Assembly: GCA_046349255.1 (NCBI GenBank)
Contig: JAXMCR010000004.1
Span: 620,001-684,000 of the forward strand
Length of the DNA: 64,000 bases
Source: DAIODI01 sp046349255
GTDB taxonomy: Bacteria; Pseudomonadota; Alphaproteobacteria; Rhizobiales; Aestuariivirgaceae
Reading direction: 5' to 3'
Shown in pieces: positions 57,468 to 64,000 of this stretch. Numbering within the stretch: the stretch's first letter is position 1; every line of letters starts with the position of its first letter. The notes under the pieces were generated by a model. That model was given only the letters and a program-made list of their open reading frames with translations. It had not been told where the DNA came from and made no database searches. The position numbers were made by a program, and so were the translations under genes.

Positions 57468-59684
57468 TCACCGGCTCAACACGACGAGCCTTTCGCCGGG
57501 TGTAGCAGGTTCGGGAACCATGATCGAGACCATCCGGTCCTTCACGGCGAAGGTAACGTCGCGATCGCCGAGCCGGCAGGCGATGGGGCAATGGACCGCG
57601 TTCGTCGCAAAGCGCACAGCGCCGGACGCATGCGGCGTGAAGGCGATCAGCTCGCGGCCGATCGACAGCTCCGTGATGCGGGGAATGTCGGTTTCGAACA
57701 TCGTCTCGCCGTGCCGGAGGAGGCGCAGCCGCCCGTCGATCCGCTCGACCGCCACAGGACCGACTGGTGACTGGACAGCGGGAAGCCGTACGTCCGGCCC
57801 CGCGGCGCTGAGCGTCCAGCCGGTCCAGGGCGAGATGTCCATCACTTCGGCCACCGCGATGAAGGGGAGGAGCGCGCTCCACGAGTAGAACGGATCGGTG
57901 TCGGCCTGGTCGAGGCCTTCGCCCGTGTCGGGGTTGTAATTCTCCGGGCAGAGCCGGCGCTCGGTCCACGATTGCAGGAACAGGTTCTCTCCCCGTCTCG
58001 CCAGCCGCGACGCCGCCTCGAGTTCGCCGGCCCGCCGCAGGCCCGACCAGACGAGGAAGTTGAGGATCGGCCAGATGCGGCCGCGCCAGTAGACGTTGTC
58101 CTTGAGCGCCGGGTCGTCCCGCGAGACCGATGGCAGGCCGAACGCGCCGCCGAACCATTGCGGATCGTCGAGGTGCTTCAGAAGGTGCGCCCGCTGATCA
58201 TCGGTCGCGGCGCCGCAGAGGAGCGGATAGAAGCTCGTCGGCGCGACGGAGCGAACGAACGCGCCGGACCAAAGGCGGTTGGCAAAGATTTTCCGGTCGT
58301 CGTCCCAGAGCCGCGTTCTGATCAGTGTACGGAGGTTTTCGGCGCGCTTGGCGAACCGGTCCGCTTCGACGGCGTGGCCGAGTTCGGCGGTGATCCGCGA
58401 CAGCATCTCGGCGTCGAGGCAGGCGAGCGAGTTGAGCCCCACGTCCTCGCAGTCGAGCGTGCGGCTTTCCTCGTTCCAGCGCGCCTCGTCGTGGATCGGC
58501 GAGTTGTCCATGAACGACTCGTCCTTCGCGGCGAGTTTTGTGCCGACGTAAAGCCCGCAGCCGACGTCGGAGGAACCGAACTCGAGGAGACCGTTGCCGT
58601 TGCCGTCGCGCACGGCGCACAGCCAGTCGTTGTTGTTCGCAAGCTCGCGATAGGCGAGTTCGAGCAGCGTTCGGTTCCCCGTCCTCAGCCACAGCTGCCA
58701 CACGATGAACGATACGATCGGGCTCTGCGTGCGGTCCACCCACTGGTCGTTGCCGGTGAGGATGCACGGCAGGTTGCCCTGCGGCGTCGCGCCGGAGAGC
58801 AGCGTCGCGATCGACTCGCGCGCCTGGTCGCCGTCGAACAGCGAAACGAGCAGCGCGTTGATCGCCGTGTCGTTGAGCCAGAAGCCGAAGCCGCCGAACT
58901 TCTTGAGATCCCAGTTGCGCGAGCAGGTGATGTAGGGGCGATGGTTCACGTCGTCCCAGATCCCGTTCCAGCCCATCACGTCGCGCACCGCCTCGACGGG
59001 ACCTTCCGTAGACGGAGCACTCTTCGCCGGCCTCTGCAAGGCGTGGCGGGCGGCATTGATCGCCGCATCGCGCCGGTCGGCGATCGCCACCGCGAAGCGG
59101 TTCTCGAGCGCCTCCTCGAGATTGAACCGCAGCGCCAGCAGCGGCGCGGCCGTGGCGCGCGAGCCGAGGTACCAGTAGCCGGCCGTCTCGTATTCCGTTT
59201 GCAACGCCTTGATGTCGGCGTGACCGGTCACCAGGAGGGGCGCACGTTCCGTGGCGATCGCGACGGTCCGTGGGCCATGTGTCGCCCACGCCACGCCTGC
59301 GTCCTGATCGAACTGGATGTCCGCGCCGTCGATCGAGAGGCACAGGCACACCCAGAACCTGAGGCCCCATTCGTCGAGCTTCTCGCCGCGCCAGTGGCCT
59401 ACCAGCGTAAACGGGTTCGGCTTCTCGTACCGCCAGTCGATGGTCGTACCCGCGTGGGTGAGGCGTGCCGAGACGAGCGAGCCATCGACCGCATGGGCGC
59501 CGAGCCGCACGTCATCGCCGGGTCCGACGAGCGTCGTCTTTCCGGCCTTTGCCGAGAAGAACAGCGGCGTGATGCGAAATCCCAGCGGCTTGAACGTCAT
59601 CTCGACGTACCGGTCGGCGGCCCACGTGTTGAACGCGCGTGCGAGCGGCACGGTCGGCGTGGCGAGATAGGGGCTCTGCTTCAT
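57468..59684 (-). CDS. Large glycoside hydrolase of the mannosylglycerate hydrolase/GH63-like type
   Basis: The 738-residue protein has an N-terminal beta-sandwich of about 220 residues and a C-terminal (alpha/alpha)6 barrel. Motifs include WLNDTAINALLVSLFDGD, PCILTGNDQWVDRTQSP, DNSPIHDEARWNEES and VYWRGRIWPILNFLVW. It resembles MGH1/GH63 hydrolases, which cleave alpha-glucosides such as glucosyl- or mannosylglycerate. There is no signal peptide, so it acts on an imported substrate in the cytoplasm. It overlaps the cysteine hydrolase gene by four bases. Confidence 0.8.
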   Translation of the reverse strand: MKQSPYLATPTVPLARAFNTWAADRYVEMTFKPLGFRITPLFFSAKAGKTTLVGPGDDVRLGAHAVDGSLVSARLTHAGTTIDWRYEKPNPFTLVGHWRGEKLDEWGLRFWVCLCLSIDGADIQFDQDAGVAWATHGPRTVAIATERAPLLVTGHADIKALQTEYETAGYWYLGSRATAAPLLALRFNLEEALENRFAVAIADRRDAAINAARHALQRPAKSAPSTEGPVEAVRDVMGWNGIWDDVNHRPYITCSRNWDLKKFGGFGFWLNDTAINALLVSLFDGDQARESIATLLSGATPQGNLPCILTGNDQWVDRTQSPIVSFIVWQLWLRTGNRTLLELAYRELANNNDWLCAVRDGNGNGLLEFGSSDVGCGLYVGTKLAAKDESFMDNSPIHDEARWNEESRTLDCEDVGLNSLACLDAEMLSRITAELGHAVEADRFAKRAENLRTLIRTRLWDDDRKIFANRLWSGAFVRSVAPTSFYPLLCGAATDDQRAHLLKHLDDPQWFGGAFGLPSVSRDDPALKDNVYWRGRIWPILNFLVWSGLRRAGELEAASRLARRGENLFLQSWTERRLCPENYNPDTGEGLDQADTDPFYSWSALLPFIAVAEVMDISPWTGWTLSAAGPDVRLPAVQSPVGPVAVERIDGRLRLLRHGETMFETDIPRITELSIGRELIAFTPHASGAVRFATNAVHCPIACRLGDRDVTFAVKDRMVSIMVPEPATPGERLVVLSR

Positions 59685-60289
59685 GATGCCCAGGCCTTCA
59701 GGAGATCGTGTGAGGTGACGGTCTCGACCTGCATGTCGAACCGCGGGAAAACCGCCTCGAGCGAGGCGTCGTGGCCGGCCGGGCTCGAGGACGTGATGGC
59801 GTCGACGACGAGGATCGTCCGGTAACCGCGGTCGACCGCGGTGAGCGCGGTCGCGAGCACACACACGTCCGTCTCGACGCCGGTGAAAATCAGGGTCGAG
59901 GCGTTGAACCGGTCGAGCGCCGGCTGGAACTCGGGCGCCTCGAACGAGGAGTGCACGAACTTGTCGATCACGAGCGCCGGCGGCACGAACCGGCGCAACG
60001 GCGGCAGGAGGTCGAACAGGTCCGGCTCGAGCTTCGTCGCAAGCACCGAGGACCAGCGGCGGTAGTACGTGCGCCACTGGCCCTGTGCGTCCTCCACGTG
60101 GCGGGGCGTGAGGAAGCGGGTGAAGATGGTGCGCTCCGGCGCCCGCTCGCAGATCCGTTCGACGAACGGCAGCACGTCGAACGTCGCGGGCGCGGCCCAG
60201 TCGCTCTTCTCGGCGAAGAAGCGCTGCATGTCGACGCAGACGTGCACCGCGTCCTTGCCCACCGGTCCGAAGCGGATCCCCGATATCAT
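59681..60289 (-). CDS. Isochorismatase-family cysteine hydrolase
   Basis: I start at MISGIRFGPV (60289), which overlaps the ABC ATPase stop by four bases. The catalytic triad is Asp20 (CVDMQRFF), Lys110 (VIDKFVHS) and Cys143 (ETDVCVLATAL). The family hydrolyses amides, imides, carbamates or nicotinamide-like compounds. Its position inside a polyamine-type importer operon suggests it acts on the imported amine or amide. Confidence 0.85.
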   Translation of the reverse strand: MISGIRFGPVGKDAVHVCVDMQRFFAEKSDWAAPATFDVLPFVERICERAPERTIFTRFLTPRHVEDAQGQWRTYYRRWSSVLATKLEPDLFDLLPPLRRFVPPALVIDKFVHSSFEAPEFQPALDRFNASTLIFTGVETDVCVLATALTAVDRGYRTILVVDAITSSSPAGHDASLEAVFPRFDMQVETVTSHDLLKAWAS

Positions 60290-61332
60290 GGCGTCACCGG
60301 CATTGTTTGCGACGGTTCCCACGTCACCGTCACGCGCTCCCCCGCCTTCTGGTACCGCCCGGTGGCATTCTGCGCAAACACGAGCAGCGGTGTGTCGCCC
60401 AGCGCGGCGCAGCGGATGCGGTAGGTCACGCTCGCCCCCGTGTAGGTTTCCTGCACGATCTCGCCCGATAACGTGTTGTGGCCTCTGGGCGGCGTCCCCT
60501 CGGCGATGCGCATCTTCTCCGGCCGCACCACGGCGATCCCGCCCGAGGGGCCGGCGGTGCGGATGACCGTGCCGTCGGCGAGCGTGAGCAGTGGCCCCTT
60601 GGCATCACCGCGGAAGATGTTCGCATCGCCCAGAAACTGGGCTGCGAATACCGTCGCCGGCCGCTCGTAGACTTCGTAGGGCTTGCCGACCTGCACGAGC
60701 CGCCCTTCGCTCAGGATGGCGATGCGATCGGAGAGCGTCAGCGCCTCCTCCTGGTCGTGGGTAACGAAGATCGTGGTGATGCCAAGTTCGCGCTGGATAT
60801 CCTTCAGCTCGATCTGCATCTCCTGCCGCAGGCGACGGTCGAGGGCACCGAGCGGCTCGTCGAGGAGCAGCACGCGCGGCCTCGTGGCAAGCGCGCGGGC
60901 GAGCGCCACGCGCTGCTGCTGGCCACCCGAAAGTTCGTGCGGCTTGCGCGCCTCGTAGCCCTTGAGCCGCACCATCTCGAGCATCTCGGTGACGCGCACC
61001 TCCTGCGCCGACCGGTCGATCGAGCGGACGTCGAGCCCGAAGGCCACGTTCTGCGCCACGGTCAGGTGGGGAAACAGCGCATAGCTCTGGAACACCATGC
61101 CGATGTTCCGGCGGTGCACGGGCACGCTCTCCACCGGCTCGCCGTCGAAGAGGATCGTGCCGGAATCGGTCGGGACGAACCCCGCGATAGCGCGCAGGAG
61201 CGTCGTCTTGCCGGAGCCCGAGGGCCCGAGGAGACCGAAGAACTCGCCGTTGCCCACGGTCAGGGTCACGCCGTCGAGCGCGCGCGTTGCGCCGTAGGCC
61301 TTCGTGACGTCGCGGATCTCGACCTCGCTCAT
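60286..61332 (-). CDS. Polyamine-type ABC importer, ATP-binding protein (second operon)
   Basis: The start MSEVEIRDVTKAYG (61332) overlaps the permease stop by four bases. Walker A is GPSGSGKTT, the signature LSGGQQQRVALARAL and Walker B VLLLDEPLGALD with HDQEEAL after it. A TOBE-like end has VVRPEKMRIAEG. It is a PotA-like ATPase paralogous to the one at 5985. It would drive import of the ligand bound by the protein encoded at 62928. Confidence 0.9.
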   Translation of the reverse strand: MSEVEIRDVTKAYGATRALDGVTLTVGNGEFFGLLGPSGSGKTTLLRAIAGFVPTDSGTILFDGEPVESVPVHRRNIGMVFQSYALFPHLTVAQNVAFGLDVRSIDRSAQEVRVTEMLEMVRLKGYEARKPHELSGGQQQRVALARALATRPRVLLLDEPLGALDRRLRQEMQIELKDIQRELGITTIFVTHDQEEALTLSDRIAILSEGRLVQVGKPYEVYERPATVFAAQFLGDANIFRGDAKGPLLTLADGTVIRTAGPSGGIAVVRPEKMRIAEGTPPRGHNTLSGEIVQETYTGASVTYRIRCAALGDTPLLVFAQNATGRYQKAGERVTVTWEPSQTMPVTP

Positions 61333-62105
61333 CGCCGCTCGTCTCCGCCGAAGCGATAGGTGCGGGCAACCAGCAGCATCGTGCCCATCGAGACGAGGAT
61401 GATGATGGAGGAGACGGCGTTGATCTCGGGCGTGAAGCCCTTGCGGATCGCGGTGTAGATCTCGACCGGCAGCGTCGAGACGCCGGGGGCGGCGAGGAAG
61501 TAGGAGATCACGAACTGGTCGAACGACACCGCGAATGCGAACAGCGCGGCGGCGACGATGCCGGGGCGGATCGACGGCAGGGTGACGCGGGTCAGCACCT
61601 GCGCCGGGGTCGCGCCGAGCGACGCGGCCGCCTCCTCCAGAACGCGCTCGAACGAGCGCAGGCGGGCGCTCACCACGAAGATCACGTAGGGAAGCGCCAG
61701 CGCCACGTGACCGAGGAGCATCGCGTGGAGGCCCCGGCCGATGCCGGTCCAGAAGAAGAAGATCAGCATGGCGGTGCCGATGATCAGCCACGGGATGGTG
61801 ATCGGCGGCAGCAGCATCAGCTCGAGGAAGCGCTTGCCGCGGAACTCGTAGCGCGCAAACGCGATCGCCGCGAGCGTACCGATGGTGGTTGCGATGAGCG
61901 AGGTCAGCGTGGCGATCCACACGCTGTTCCAGCTGGCGGCGAGCAGCCTGTCGTTCGTGGTCAGCGCCTTGAACCAGACCAGATCGAACACGAACGGCAT
62001 CTGGTAGAGCGGCGACTGGTTGAACGCCATCACGATCATCACGATGATCGGGAGGTACAGGAAGGCGAGGATCGCCCCAATATAGAGCCGCCCCAGCGCC
62101 GCCAT
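61329..62105 (-). CDS. Polyamine-type ABC importer permease (PotC-like, second operon)
   Basis: I start at MAALGRLYIGAILAFLYLP (62105), one base inside the stop of the other permease gene. The 258-residue protein has about six membrane segments and the coupling loop VLEEAAASLGATPAQVLTRVTLP. The conserved N-terminal LYLPIIVMIVMAFNQS and C-terminal SFDQFVISYFL are PotC-like. It pairs with the PotB-like permease at 62105-62920. Confidence 0.88.
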   Translation of the reverse strand: MAALGRLYIGAILAFLYLPIIVMIVMAFNQSPLYQMPFVFDLVWFKALTTNDRLLAASWNSVWIATLTSLIATTIGTLAAIAFARYEFRGKRFLELMLLPPITIPWLIIGTAMLIFFFWTGIGRGLHAMLLGHVALALPYVIFVVSARLRSFERVLEEAAASLGATPAQVLTRVTLPSIRPGIVAAALFAFAVSFDQFVISYFLAAPGVSTLPVEIYTAIRKGFTPEINAVSSIIILVSMGTMLLVARTYRFGGDERR

Positions 62106-62920
62106 CACGCCATCCCGGAGTAGCGCCGCAGCAGCGGCGTCGCGGCGAGCAGGATCGCGATCACCATCGCCAGCATGATGAACGACAGCGCCGCGCCGAG
62201 CGGCCAATTGAACGCGGTGATGAACTGGTTCTCGATGATCGGCCCCAGCATGATGGCGTTCTTGCCGCCGAGGATGCGCGGTTCCATGAACGAGCCGATC
62301 ACCGGCACGAAGATCAGCAGGATCCCGGCGACGAGGCCGGGCGTCGAGAGCGGCAGGATCACCTTCAGGAAGGTCTGGGCGCGCGTCGCGCCGAGGCTGC
62401 GGGCGGCCTCGATCAGCCGGTCGTCGATCGCCTGGAGCGAAATGTAGCAGGTGAGGATCGCGTAGGGCAGGTAGGCGTGCACGAGCCCGATGACGATCGC
62501 GGGGTAGGTGAAGAGGATGTCGAAGGGGGAGCGCAGCACCATCGTCCACGAGAAGGTGCGAACCAGCGCGTTGCTCCAGAACGGCAGGATGATCAGGAGG
62601 AACAGCGCCTCGCGCCAGCGCCCGCGGATCTGTTTCGCAAGCGCCAGTGCGGCCGGATAGCCGATGACGATGCAGAGCACCGTCACGTAGAGGCCGAGCT
62701 CGATCGAGCGCCAGGCGTTCTGCCAGTAAAGCGGCTTCGTGAAGAAGTCGGCGTAGTTCTGGAGCGTGAATTCGGCCGTGCGGTTCCCCATCGGCGTGAC
62801 GGTGAGGAAACTGAAGTAGGCCATGGCGACGAGCGGCAGGAACACCGTGAGCGTCAGCCACGCGTAGGTCGGGCCCGCGAGCGACAGGACGGTCCATCGC
62901 TCGCGCCGCGTCAGGGCCAT
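62105..62920 (-). CDS. Polyamine-type ABC importer permease (PotB-like, second operon)
   Basis: The 271-residue membrane protein starts MALTRRERWTVLSLAGPTYAW. It has about six hydrophobic segments and the coupling loop LIEAARSLGATRAQTFLKVILP. PotB-type features include VLRSPFDILF and a FMEPRILGG segment near the end. It is seven bases downstream of the binding protein gene and is translationally coupled to the PotC-like gene. Confidence 0.88.
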   Translation of the reverse strand: MALTRRERWTVLSLAGPTYAWLTLTVFLPLVAMAYFSFLTVTPMGNRTAEFTLQNYADFFTKPLYWQNAWRSIELGLYVTVLCIVIGYPAALALAKQIRGRWREALFLLIILPFWSNALVRTFSWTMVLRSPFDILFTYPAIVIGLVHAYLPYAILTCYISLQAIDDRLIEAARSLGATRAQTFLKVILPLSTPGLVAGILLIFVPVIGSFMEPRILGGKNAIMLGPIIENQFITAFNWPLGAALSFIMLAMVIAILLAATPLLRRYSGMA

Positions 62921-62927
62921 GCCGGGG

Positions 62928-63998
62928 CTACTGGGCGAAGGTGGTCTTCACCTCGTCCCACAGCTCCTGGTTCTTCTTGCGGTCCTCATCGCTCACCGGC
63001 GCCATCCACTGCACGCGCTTGACGACCTCCGGATCGCCCAGCACCACGCGGTTCAGTGCGTCGGCGGGAAGCATGGCGTTCGCCTTGGCGTTGGCCGAGG
63101 CCGGCGCGCCCACGTCCGTGTCCCAGCGGACGTAGAAGTCGGGCGACACCATGTAGTCGATGAAGGCGTGCGCGGCGTCCTTGTTCGGGGCGTTGGCGGC
63201 GACGGTCAGGCCGTCGTACCAGCCGATCGCGCCCTCCTTCGGGACGACGAACTCCACGGGGAGCTTCATCGCCTTCTTCGAGCGCGCGGCCGACCCCGAC
63301 CAGTAGACGGCGATGTCGTAGTCGCCCGCCGCCATGTACTTGTTCCACTCGTCCTCAGACGACCAGAACGTCTTGATCTGCGGCTTCAGCGCTAGGAGCT
63401 TCTTCTTGATCGCGTCCATGTCGGTCGGCTTGTTCATGTCCTGGCCCGTGGCCAGGGCGGCGAGCTGCACCGACTCGAGCGCATCGTCGCGCCAGCCGAC
63501 CTTGCCGGCGTGCGCAGGATCCCAGAGCGCCTGAAGCGAGTCCGGCTTCTCCTTGATCTTGTCGGTGTTGTAGGCGAACGAGGTCAGGCCCCACACCCAC
63601 GAGATGCCGTTGTGCTTGTCGCCGTCGACGAAGCGCGGCGAGTCGCGCAAGGCGGGCGTCAGGTCGGCGAAGTTCGTGATCTTCGAGGTGTCGATCGGCT
63701 GGATCAGCCCTTCCTTGGCGGCTTCCGGCACGTAGATGTTGTTCATGAGGACGACGTCGTAGACGCCCGGGCTCGTGCGCAGCTTCGTCAGCATCTCCTG
63801 TTCGGAGTTGAAGTAGTCGTGCACGACCTTGAAGCCGGTCTTCTTCTCGAAGATCTCATCCGCCCACTTCTCGTCGGTGCCGTAGCCCTGCCAGTTGAGC
63901 ACTTTCAGCTCGTTGGCGGCGCGGGCGAACCGGGCGCTGCCGGCGATCGCCATGGAGGCGGAGAGAAGCAGGGCAGAACGGCGGGACAGGCGGAGCAT
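62928..63998 (-). CDS. Polyamine-type ABC importer, periplasmic binding protein (second operon)
   Basis: The 356-residue protein starts with LSRRSALLLSASMAIAG, a Tat-like signal, and a predicted cleavage after ARA. The mature part begins NELKVLNWQGYGTDEKWAD, the PotD-like opening, followed by YDVVLMNNIYVPEA and EGAIGWYDGLTVAA. It is the first gene of the operon and the start lies two bases from the right edge of the window. The ligand may be a polyamine or a glycosylated amine, given the genes downstream. Confidence 0.88.
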   Translation of the reverse strand: MLRLSRRSALLLSASMAIAGSARFARAANELKVLNWQGYGTDEKWADEIFEKKTGFKVVHDYFNSEQEMLTKLRTSPGVYDVVLMNNIYVPEAAKEGLIQPIDTSKITNFADLTPALRDSPRFVDGDKHNGISWVWGLTSFAYNTDKIKEKPDSLQALWDPAHAGKVGWRDDALESVQLAALATGQDMNKPTDMDAIKKKLLALKPQIKTFWSSEDEWNKYMAAGDYDIAVYWSGSAARSKKAMKLPVEFVVPKEGAIGWYDGLTVAANAPNKDAAHAFIDYMVSPDFYVRWDTDVGAPASANAKANAMLPADALNRVVLGDPEVVKRVQWMAPVSDEDRKKNQELWDEVKTTFAQ

Positions 63999-64000
63999 CG

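Overview
This 64-kb window is a gene-dense, GC-rich piece of bacterial chromosome. Nothing in it looks like a phage, plasmid or insertion sequence, and I found no rRNA, tRNA or CRISPR array. The gene set points to Alphaproteobacteria, most likely Hyphomicrobiales (Rhizobiales). The markers are a C4-pathway 5-aminolevulinate synthase, btaA/btaB for betaine lipids beside a PlcP-type phosphoesterase and a glycosyltransferase, a ribosome-hibernation/cold-shock fusion, the DUF3300/DUF2950 pair, and FNR/FixK-type palindromes. Family assignments come from reading motifs in the translated sequence; no database search was run.

Layout. 1-5.2 kb: the C-terminal end of an RTX-type secreted protein, then an envelope operon (DUF3300, DUF2950, OmpA-domain protein) closed by a strong terminator. 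5.2-9.8 kb, minus strand: a polyamine-type ABC importer operon ending in a metallo-beta-lactamase-fold hydrolase. 9.9-18.7 kb, plus strand: an orphan LivH-like permease, a lipoprotein, a HAD phosphatase, an octaheme cytochrome with TPRs, a serine hydrolase, a GMC oxidoreductase and an enolase-superfamily enzyme. 18.7-24.7 kb: a 2OG-Fe(II) oxygenase, two Gly/Asp-rich exported proteins (one with PepSY), a PhoP/PhoQ-like two-component system, an ATP-grasp-like protein and glucokinase. 24.7-31.9 kb: phosphoribosyltransferase, ribokinase-type kinase, membrane phosphoesterase, SDR, a hydrolase/flavin-reductase fusion, a BLUF photoreceptor and folE. 32-35.7 kb: two tandem vWA pilus-type proteins and a cupredoxin. 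35.8-46.3 kb: aspartase-type lyase, a three-gene flavin-dependent cluster, hemA, an adenylate cyclase, a YqeY protein, carA and an amidase. 46.3-50.5 kb: a structured non-coding stretch, a small exported protein, a phytoene-desaturase-like oxidoreductase, rhodanese, HPF-CSD and DUF3775. 50.6-54.4 kb: plcP/glycosyltransferase facing btaBA. 54.4-56.5 kb: trxC, OsmC, FecR and VOC proteins. 56.5-64 kb, minus strand: a second polyamine-type ABC operon whose genes run with minimal gaps or overlaps into a cysteine hydrolase, a large glycoside hydrolase and a lone ABC membrane domain.

Shared themes. Three palindromes of the form TTGA-N6-TCAA lie before hemA, between the phosphoribosyltransferase and kinase genes, and before the HPF-CSD gene, suggesting a low-oxygen FNR/FixK regulon. 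The plcP-glycosyltransferase-btaBA block fits replacement of phospholipids by glyco- and betaine lipids under phosphate limitation. The carA leader can form a stem that buries its ribosome binding site. Ten of eleven convergent gene junctions are overlaps or gaps of 10 bases or fewer with no visible terminator.
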